A stretch of 9,868 bases of DNA, from positions 1 through 9,868 of the forward strand of contig JAIRZA010000155.1 of NCBI GenBank assembly GCA_031267475.1. The letters run 5' to 3'. Shown here piece by piece: positions 1 to 4,958 of this stretch. A program made the position numbers and the translations under genes. The DNA is from Spirochaetaceae bacterium. Its GTDB lineage: Bacteria > Spirochaetota > Spirochaetia > Treponematales > Breznakiellaceae. The notes below the pieces were generated by a model. The model saw nothing but the letters and a program-made list of their open reading frames with translations. It ran no database searches and was not told where the DNA came from. Positions within the stretch are counted from its first letter, which is position 1. Each line of letters opens with the position of its first letter.

Positions 1-14
1 TTTGTTTTACGCAT
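1..14 (-). CDS. Start of a minus-strand gene, cut by the window edge
   Basis: Read from base 14 leftward, the sequence gives ATG CGT AAA ACA AA, that is M-R-K-T-K, and then leaves the window. An AAAGGA Shine-Dalgarno sequence (plus-strand TCCTTT at 22-27) sits 7 bases before the ATG, and a plausible promoter lies further upstream at 84-112. The basic N-terminus would fit a signal peptide, but five residues do not allow a functional call. Confidence 0.5.
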
Positions 15-83
15 GATGGAATCCTTTATGTTATTGTTTTTCAGCGCCTTGGCATACGCCGCGCCTGTGTTTCCACTTTAACC

Positions 84-112
84 TTTATAGCATAATAACA
101 AAATTGTGTAAG
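84..112 (-). promoter_or_regulatory. Sigma70-type promoter for the left-edge gene
   Basis: On the minus strand, a -35-like CTTACA (plus 107-112, 4 of 6 to consensus) is separated by 17 bases from a -10-like TATAAA (plus 84-89, 5 of 6). Transcription would start near base 77 and give a leader of about 60 bases. Part of that leader (about 46-69) can form an imperfect GC-rich stem. Correct spacing plus a matching ribosome binding site and ATG at base 14 support the call. Confidence 0.4.
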
Positions 113-118
113 CACAAG

Positions 119-143
119 GCTCAATGCGCAAAGCGCATTGAGC
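119..143. repeat. Triloop hairpin, AAA loop (left cluster, copy 1)
   Basis: This is a perfect inverted repeat with 11-base arms, GCTCAATGCGC at 119-129 and its complement at 133-143, separated by AAA. It is the first unit of a cluster whose hairpins all have 3-base loops. The next unit begins only 3 bases downstream. Confidence 0.85.
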
Positions 144-146
144 TCC

Positions 147-171
147 GGAGTTTGCGCGGAGCGCAAACTCC
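147..171. repeat. Triloop hairpin, GGA loop (left cluster, copy 1)
   Basis: This is a perfect 11-base-pair inverted repeat, GGAGTTTGCGC at 147-157 and its complement at 161-171, with loop GGA. The same unit recurs at 236-260 with the same loop and at 3273-3297 with loop CAC. It is followed by a run of T at 177-183. A factor-independent terminator on the plus strand is possible, but no plus-strand gene lies upstream in this window. Confidence 0.85.
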
Positions 172-207
172 ACGCCTTTTTTTGTATGAGAGACTTGCGG
201 GATACTG

Positions 208-260
208 GTTCAACGCGCAAAGCGCGTTGAACTCCGGAGTTTGCGCGGAGCGCAAACTCC
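208..260. repeat. Second copy of the paired triloop hairpins
   Basis: Two adjacent perfect palindromes repeat the layout of 119-171. The first has arms GTTCAACGCGC (208-218) and its complement (222-232) around AAA. The second has GGAGTTTGCGC (236-246) and its complement (250-260) around GGA. Relative to the 119-143 copy, the first stem differs at several bases and each change is matched on the other arm, so pairing is preserved. Confidence 0.85.
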
Positions 261-264
261 CTAA

Positions 265-283
265 GCAAGCGCATAGCGCTTGC
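265..283. repeat. Triloop hairpin, ATA loop
   Basis: This is a perfect 8-base-pair palindrome, GCAAGCGC at 265-272 and its complement at 276-283, around ATA. It is followed by GGCAAACTCCACGCC, a half-copy of the neighbouring unit's right arm. This suggests mosaic assembly of the cluster by insertion of one hairpin inside another. Confidence 0.75.
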
Positions 284-329
284 GGCAAACTCCACGCCCC
301 CTCGTCGAGGTTTCAGCGACTGAGGGTAT

Positions 330-365
330 GCCGCCGCGTAGCGGATATGAAACCCGCTGGCGGGC
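330..365. repeat. 36-base direct repeat, left copy (two small hairpins)
   Basis: Bases 330-365 match 3329-3364 exactly by eye and in the same orientation. The unit contains CCGC-GTA-GCGG at 334-344 and CCCGC-TG-GCGGG at 353-364. The copies bracket the 461-3145 lipoprotein gene, about 3 kb apart. Bases 366-460 hold a further GGCGGG repeat and otherwise nothing recognisable. Confidence 0.85.
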
Positions 366-460
366 TGGCGGGCGCGCTTCCGCTTCGGTTTTATTGATCC
401 GTATTAAAGTACATCACATTGCGGCGCAGAACACAGAGTTGAAGAGCCCCGCAATACTTC

Positions 461-3145
461 CTATTCGTAAAGTGCTACATCGCTATTGTTATTCCCGCTG
501 ATTTCGCCGCCGCTATTCGTGAATGTGCCGCTGGTGACCACATACACGCCGCTGCCGCCGCTGGCCGCGTTATTCCCGTTTATTGCCCCGCCGTTCATCG
601 TGAACACGCCGGCGGCGTTCACATGCACGCCGCCGCCATAGGACGCGGTATTCCCGCTTATTGCCGCCCCGCCGCTCATCTCGAACTTGCCGCCGCCGTT
701 CACACGTACGCCGCCGCCGCGTTCCGCCGTATTCCCGCTAATCGCGCCGCCGCTCATCTCGAACACGCCGCCGCCGTTCACACATACGCCGCCGCCATAG
801 GACGCGTTATTCCCGCTGATATCTCCGCCGCTCATCTCGAACTCGCCGCCGCTATTCACATATACGCCGCCGCCGGTGTTACTATTAGCGCTACCGCCGC
901 CTGTTAATGTTACGCCTTTTTTCATCATAAAAGTTCCCGCAACGCTGATAAGCGCCTCGCCGTTAGCGATTTTAGCGCCGTCTATTACCAAGCCGCCGCC
1001 TGCGCCGCCCAGCGTGAGGCTCGCGCCGGACTCGACAGCAAACAGCGCGGCGGTCATGCCGGAAGCGGCGCGTCTAATCGTATATGATGTTTCGCTATCC
1101 GGTACCGTGAGCGTGATATTTTTGCCGTTAATGCTCACAGTATCCGTAAGCGTTATCATCTCTTTATACAAAGTTATAACGGAATTTCCAGATTCCGCGC
1201 CGTCAACCGCCGCGTACAGCGTCTTGTACGCACTTATCTCATCCTTGCCGCTGTACGCCTCGAATCCGGCGGGTATCAGCCAGCCGCCATTGCCGCCCGC
1301 CTTTATTTCGCCAACCGCTGTGTCAAACGTGAACTTTGCGATGTCGTCTCCTGTTACAGCGCCGTCCGTCCTGTGCAGGATTTCCCTGCTTACCGAATCG
1401 CCCATAATAGCAGCGCTTATCTCTATTTTCGCAATTTTTCCGCCGTCAACGTTTGGCGCAAGCGTCCCGGTTACTGTTATTTGACAGCCGTCTGCAAGAT
1501 ACACGGCGTTATTTTGGGATACAAACGCCGCCTTGCTCATGGTAAAATTTCCGAATGTATACACTCCTGCGCCGCGTTCCGCCGTATTTCCGCTGATTTC
1601 GCCGCCGCTCATCTCGAATGTTCCGTCTATATCCACAACCACGCCGCCGCCGCCGGTGGTCGCCGTATTTTCGCTAATCGCGCCGCCGCTCATCTCGAAC
1701 CCGCCGCCGTTCACCACAACCACGCCGCCGCCGGTGGTCGCCGTATTCCCGTTGATTTCGCCGCCGCTCATCTCAAACCCGTCACCGTTCACCACATACA
1801 CGCCGCCGCCGTGTTCCGCCGTATTCCCGCTAATCGCGCCGTCGCTCATCTCGAACCCGCCGCCGCCAGCTATATATACGCCGCCGCCGGCGGTCGCCGT
1901 ATTCCCGCTGATTTTGCCGCCGCTCATCTCGAACCCGCCGCCGCCAGCTATATATACGCCGCCGCCGGCGGCCGCCGTATTCCCGCTAATCGCGCCGCCG
2001 CTCATCGTGAATGTTCCGCCGCTCACAAGTACGCCGCCGTTTTTACCGCCTTGTAATGTTACGCCGTTTTTCATTGCGAATGTTCCCTCTACTAAAACGA
2101 GTCGCGCGTTTGTCTCGGCGTCAGCGCCGTCTATTATCAAGCTGCCGCTTGCGCCGCCCAGCGCGAGGCTCGCCCCGCTTTCCACCACTATCATGCTCAT
2201 GCCGCTGTCAATGTCTCTCCGCTGTATTTCCTGTTCCGTCCACTGGCCGGAGGTCAGCGTTATATTATTGCCGCTCGTTATCGTTATTGTCTCGTCAAGG
2301 TATATTGGATTTTTTAACAGCGTTATCGCCCCCCCCCCCCCCGCGCCGCCGCTTTGCGCGGCTGCTACAGCGTCTTTCAAATGCTCGTAGTATGTTACGC
2401 CGCCCCCGCTCTCCAGTTTTGCCTCGCAGCTTACGAACTTGGCGCTCAGTGTTACACCGGAATCCGGCATTATGAATGTGTATACGCCCTCTTCCGCTTT
2501 ATATTTATACTCCACGCTCCCGCCTTCCGCTGTTATTTTTAGGCTTGCGCCGTCTATGATGTATCCGTTATCCGCGTATATGTGCAGGGTTACTATAGCG
2601 TTTGACCCTGCGGCGATTTTTGAAGGGTACGGGATTATTTTCCCGCCTGCAGCTTGATACAAGGGTACAGAATTATACTCAACTTCGTCATCCAGTATTA
2701 TTATTGGAAATTCCGCGTATTTTTCGGGATCGTCTTTCGCGTATATGCTTATTATTTCTTTTTCGTAAGGTGTTTGACTGTCGAATCCGGTAATGCCGTA
2801 TTCGTCCTCTGTTAGTTTTTGCCACTCGCCGGTTTTTAGTATCGCGCCTACTTCCAGCCCCATCTCTTCCCAGCTTCCGGCGGGCCAGTCTGGGTTGCCG
2901 GAATGTACCGGCTCTGTTTCTCCTGTATGAAAGGTGTTGGGCCATGGGAGTCGTGTTATGACTAGTTCTTGTATATTGCTGGTTTTTTGCCCGTCCGGCG
3001 ACTTTTTGATGCGTTCTATTAGTGGTTTGTTCCAGTCTTCGCACTGGGTTAGCAACATGGCTGATATTGCGCCAAATATGGCGCATAACACAGCGCCGCA
3101 ATGTCTTATTGCGAAGCGCCCCGCGAAGGTTGTATTTTTTTTCAC
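461..3145 (-). CDS. Repeat-rich surface lipoprotein, probably phase-variable
   Basis: This 894-residue protein starts at GTG (3145-3143), with AGAGG 8 bases upstream. Residues 1-35 form a lipoprotein signal: basic N-terminus, hydrophobic stretch 17-32, lipobox L32-T33-Q34-C35. Residues of about 100-235 end in a YTFIMPDSGVTLSAKF-type segment, resembling beta-sandwich repeats of bacterial surface proteins. Two similar modules follow. Each has a region ending in VESGASLxLGGAxGxLxIDGA, then tandem units of about 24-27 residues around FEMSGGxISGNTAxxGGGVYV. This pattern is typical of right-handed beta-helix and Pmp-type surface proteins. No autotransporter barrel is visible, and the protein stops inside a last degenerate unit, so C-terminal truncation is possible. 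A run of 14 G sits at codons 268-273. The gene is visibly richer in G+C than the operon at 3981-9046. The specific ligand or function is unknown. Confidence 0.85.
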   Translation of the reverse strand: MKKNTTFAGRFAIRHCGAVLCAIFGAISAMLLTQCEDWNKPLIERIKKSPDGQKTSNIQELVITRLPWPNTFHTGETEPVHSGNPDWPAGSWEEMGLEVGAILKTGEWQKLTEDEYGITGFDSQTPYEKEIISIYAKDDPEKYAEFPIIILDDEVEYNSVPLYQAAGGKIIPYPSKIAAGSNAIVTLHIYADNGYIIDGASLKITAEGGSVEYKYKAEEGVYTFIMPDSGVTLSAKFVSCEAKLESGGGVTYYEHLKDAVAAAQSGGAGGGGAITLLKNPIYLDETITITSGNNITLTSGQWTEQEIQRRDIDSGMSMIVVESGASLALGGASGSLIIDGADAETNARLVLVEGTFAMKNGVTLQGGKNGGVLVSGGTFTMSGGAISGNTAAAGGGVYIAGGGGFEMSGGKISGNTATAGGGVYIAGGGGFEMSDGAISGNTAEHGGGVYVVNGDGFEMSGGEINGNTATTGGGVVVVNGGGFEMSGGAISENTATTGGGGVVVDIDGTFEMSGGEISGNTAERGAGVYTFGNFTMSKAAFVSQNNAVYLADGCQITVTGTLAPNVDGGKIAKIEISAAIMGDSVSREILHRTDGAVTGDDIAKFTFDTAVGEIKAGGNGGWLIPAGFEAYSGKDEISAYKTLYAAVDGAESGNSVITLYKEMITLTDTVSINGKNITLTVPDSETSYTIRRAASGMTAALFAVESGASLTLGGAGGGLVIDGAKIANGEALISVAGTFMMKKGVTLTGGGSANSNTGGGVYVNSGGEFEMSGGDISGNNASYGGGVCVNGGGVFEMSGGAISGNTAERGGGVRVNGGGKFEMSGGAAISGNTASYGGGVHVNAAGVFTMNGGAINGNNAASGGSGVYVVTSGTFTNSGGEISGNNNSDVALYE
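490..880 (-). repeat. Tandem beta-helix repeat array 2 (C-terminal)
   Basis: About five units of 24-27 residues with core GGGVxVNGGGxFEMSGGxISGNTA encode the last part of the lipoprotein. Neighbouring units share long identical DNA stretches, such as the region coding for ASYGGGV near 634-650 and 788-806. Recombination between units would change their number without breaking the frame, because units are multiples of 3 bases. Confidence 0.75.
1530..2011 (-). repeat. Tandem beta-helix repeat array 1 (central)
   Basis: Six full units plus a degenerate seventh encode the FEMSGGxISGNTA pattern in the middle of the lipoprotein. The clearest pair is 1845-1922 and 1923-2000: both are 78 bases (26 codons), the first 49 bases are identical, and I count 5 differences overall. 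Such recent duplication suggests copy number can still change in frame. Confidence 0.8.
2329..2342 (-). repeat. 14-base poly-G tract inside the lipoprotein gene
   Basis: The plus strand shows 14 consecutive C, so the coding strand carries 14 G, running from the last base of codon 268 to the first base of codon 273. With 14 G the frame is open to the end of the gene. With 13 or 16 G the next codons read CGA TAA, an immediate stop. With 12 or 15 G the frame meets TGA 12 codons after the tract. Poly-G tracts are a known phase-variation mechanism in Treponema and other host-associated bacteria. Confidence 0.85.
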
Positions 3146-3211
3146 GGCTTATACCTCTATCCTTACAGGCTCGGTTGTATGGCGCGTTTGCCGCGTCTGA
3201 CTACAGGCTTT

Positions 3212-3246
3212 ATGATAGTGTAACTTTATTCCAGTATGATAGTCAA
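3212..3246 (-). promoter_or_regulatory. Possible promoter region of the lipoprotein gene
   Basis: On the minus strand a TTGACT (plus 3241-3246) and a TATCAT (plus 3212-3217, 5 of 6 to a -10) lie upstream of the GTG start. They are 23 bases apart, longer than the usual 16-18, so they may not be partners. The TATCAT alone would give a leader of about 60 bases. No other candidate is better, and the right hairpin cluster begins just upstream at 3249. Confidence 0.25.
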
Positions 3247-3248
3247 TG

Positions 3249-3297
3249 GCTCAACGCGGGGCGTTGAGCTCCGGAGTTTGCGCCACGCGCAAACTCC
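3249..3297. repeat. Right-flank copy of the paired triloop hairpins
   Basis: The first hairpin has 9-base arms GCTCAACGC (3249-3257) and its complement (3261-3269) around GGG. The second has GGAGTTTGCGC (3273-3283) and its complement (3287-3297) around CAC. The order and spacing match 119-171 and 208-260. The second stem is identical to the left copies while its loop differs. The first stem differs from them with compensating changes on both arms. Confidence 0.85.
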
Positions 3298-3328
3298 ACG
3301 CCTTTGTTGTATGAGGGATTGGCGGGAC

Positions 3329-3456
3329 GCCGCCGCGTAGCGGATATGAAACCCGCTGGCGGGCGCGAGGCGCAAACTCCACGCCCCCTCGGTGAGATTC
3401 CAGTGATTGCGGGATACTACCGCGTAGCGGATAGAAGCCCACTGGTGGGTGGCGGG
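3329..3456. repeat. Right-flank copy of the 36-base repeat and a diverged second copy
   Basis: Bases 3329-3364 repeat 330-365 exactly. A diverged copy follows at 3420-3449: CCGC-GTA-GCGG is kept at 3420-3430, while the next hairpin changes from CCCGC-TG-GCGGG to CCCAC-TG-GTGGG (3438-3449). That is a paired substitution that keeps the stem. Bases 3368-3390 also repeat the sequence at 285-303 (GCAAACTCCACGCCCCCTC). The stretch 3146-3552 has no gene that I can support. Confidence 0.8.
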
Positions 3457-3552
3457 CGATATTGAATAAGGACTTTCATTTATAGTATGGTTTTATGAAA
3501 ACTTACCCTGAAACTAATTTTTGTGTATTTTATTTAGCAGGAGGAATATGAT

Positions 3553-3816
3553 ATGTTTGAATATAAAACTTCAGGAGTTTGCCCTTCCAGAATTTTTTTT
3601 GATATTGACGAAGGCAAAGTTCATTCAATTAAGTTTGACGGCGGCTGTAACGGCAACCTAAAAGCGATTTCAAAACTATGCGAAGGAATGCCGGCCGCGG
3701 ATGTAATAAAAAACCTCAAAGGAATTTCTTGCGGAGGAAAACCCACTTCTTGCGGCGATCAATTTGCCCGCGCTCTGGAAAAGGCGCTGGAACACGAGGC
3801 GAACCCCCAAACTTAG
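3553..3816 (+). CDS. TSCPD-domain protein, TIGR03905-like
   Basis: This is an 87-residue protein starting at ATG 3553, with a perfect AGGAGG (3539-3544) 8 bases upstream. An ATG at 3548 is in another frame. It belongs by pattern to the small TSCPD family, whose domain also occurs at the C-terminus of B12-dependent ribonucleotide reductases. It has five cysteines (C10, C32, C43, C60, C67), the early YKTSGVCPSRI segment, the central FDGGCNGNLKAI segment and the late CGGKPTSCGDQFARAL segment. The cysteines suggest metal or redox chemistry in the cytoplasm, but the family's function is not established. The namesake TSCPD is TSCGD here, with glycine replacing proline. There is no signal peptide. 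It appears to be a single-gene unit; the next gene is 164 bases away with its own promoter. Confidence 0.85.
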   Translation: MFEYKTSGVCPSRIFFDIDEGKVHSIKFDGGCNGNLKAISKLCEGMPAADVIKNLKGISCGGKPTSCGDQFARALEKALEHEANPQT

Positions 3817-3911
3817 CCCGCCCCCGCCCATGTTCGCGCATAAATCACCGCAAGCCGCAGCGCGACAGCCACGCCGTATCGAAAGTTCGCAATTGCCGCA
3901 GTTTCGCCCCC

Positions 3912-3939
3912 TTGTAAAAAACTGAATTATAACTATAAT
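3912..3939 (+). promoter_or_regulatory. Sigma70 promoter of the TPR-greA-cca operon
   Basis: A -35-like TTGTAA (3912-3917, 4 of 6) is followed after 16 bases by a perfect -10 TATAAT (3934-3939). The start of transcription would fall near 3945-3947, in or next to a run of six G (3945-3950). This is the best promoter in the window, and it lies 42 bases before the first gene of the operon. Confidence 0.6.
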
Positions 3940-3953
3940 AATAAGGGGGGCGG

Positions 3954-3970
3954 AAGCGGTAAATCCGCTT
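3954..3970 (+). promoter_or_regulatory. Leader hairpin just before the TPR gene
   Basis: AAGCGG (3954-3959) and CCGCTT (3965-3970) form a 6-base-pair stem with loop TAAAT, extendable by two G-T pairs. It lies between the only purine-rich Shine-Dalgarno-like tract (AAGGGGGG, 3943-3950) and the ATG at 3981. That tract is 30 bases from the ATG, too far for normal use unless the hairpin closes the distance. The regulatory role is inferred. Confidence 0.35.
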
Positions 3971-3980
3971 TTATGAAACG

Positions 3981-4937
3981 ATGGAAAATGCGGATGCGGA
4001 AACTTTAGCCCGGAGCCTCATCCAGGAAGCCTACGAGAAGTTGAAGGAGATTAACCCTGAAGAAGCTCTTGGAAAATTAGAATATGCTTTGCGCGTGGAT
4101 TATACGCAACAAGAAGCTCTTTACGCTTTGAAGTGCCTTAACTGGTGGTTGGAACGGATAAAAAATATGAACAGCGCCGGCGGCGCTTGCGACCCCTATA
4201 GCAGGGGTAGTTTTTTACTTTCCCAATGGAAGAGTTATTACAGTTTTCTTGACCTTGTTGGAAACGCCTACGAAAGCTGCCAGTACGCGGTTAAACATTT
4301 CGTATACGCTTTTGCGCTGCAAAACTATCAAGAGGCTCTTGCCGAAGGGATTCTGAGACATGATCCTGAGCTGCTGGAGCAGATTGGCCGCTGTTACAAA
4401 GGCATGGGGTGCTACGAAGAAGCGTTAAGCTATATTAAACAGGCCGCGCAGTTTAAGCAGGAGGATGCGGCTACCATATCTGCTTTGGCGGACGTTTACG
4501 CGTTGCTGGGCGAAACTAAAGCGGCCAAGGCGCTGTTCCGAGAGGCTTTTTTTATAGACCCGCAGCGCATTGATTTAGACAATTTGGAGTCCGGACTTAT
4601 TCTTTCGCTGGTAAAGCGTGTTTCGGAAATGGGTTATTCCGGTCCGGAATTGAAGGAATGGATTCCGGTTTACGGAGCTTTGTTTGGCGTATTTACGGTA
4701 AAACGGGAACTTAAACTTGCCGAGCTTGGCAGACTTAAACAGCGGATTTTTGATTTAGAAAGCAAGCTGCGCGGCGGTCCGAAAGAGGAAAGCGTCTTAA
4801 CACCGTCTTTGTTGAATAAATATCTGCGGCTAATAGATCATTACGAAGGTAAAGATAACGGCGGCGCCTTGATTGGCGAAATTAAATTGAAGATAAAAAT
4901 TATTAAGCCGGTCATTTTTGAACGGTATATGTGTTAG
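3981..4937 (+). CDS. TPR-like helical protein, first gene of the greA operon
   Basis: This is a 318-residue soluble protein with no signal peptide or membrane segment. Residues of about 130-200 contain two TPR-like helix pairs, LLEQIGRCYKGMGCYEEALSYI and a second ending in ALFREAFFIDP. An N-terminal helical unit (about 10-45) includes EEALGKLEYALRVDY. A charged, coiled-coil-like stretch lies near 250-270. The ATG at 3981 is the only usable start, because an in-frame TAA lies at 3960 and no other ATG is near. No proper Shine-Dalgarno sequence precedes it. It ends 21 bases before greA and should be co-transcribed with it. TPR domains bind proteins, so a partnership with the helical extension of GreA is conceivable but unproven. 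I do not recognise a named family. Confidence 0.75.
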   Translation: MENADAETLARSLIQEAYEKLKEINPEEALGKLEYALRVDYTQQEALYALKCLNWWLERIKNMNSAGGACDPYSRGSFLLSQWKSYYSFLDLVGNAYESCQYAVKHFVYAFALQNYQEALAEGILRHDPELLEQIGRCYKGMGCYEEALSYIKQAAQFKQEDAATISALADVYALLGETKAAKALFREAFFIDPQRIDLDNLESGLILSLVKRVSEMGYSGPELKEWIPVYGALFGVFTVKRELKLAELGRLKQRIFDLESKLRGGPKEESVLTPSLLNKYLRLIDHYEGKDNGGALIGEIKLKIKIIKPVIFERYMC

Positions 4938-4958
4938 AAAAGGAAAGGCAGGATAAAA

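Noticed and set aside
119..283. CRISPR array
   Set aside because: The repeated units are whole palindromes with 3-base loops, nearly adjacent, of different sequence, and without regular unique spacers or cas genes.
623..2475. Several long plus-strand open frames opposite the lipoprotein (for example 1533-2390 and 1373-2056)
   Set aside because: They are proline- or alanine-rich repetitive mirror images of the GGGVYV/FEMSGG repeats, lack ribosome binding sites, and stay open only because of the GC-rich triplet pattern of the real gene.
3593..3600. Run of eight T in the TSCPD gene as a second phase-variation tract
   Set aside because: Eight T is common by chance in A+T-rich genes, and the product looks cytoplasmic and conserved, with no reason to vary.
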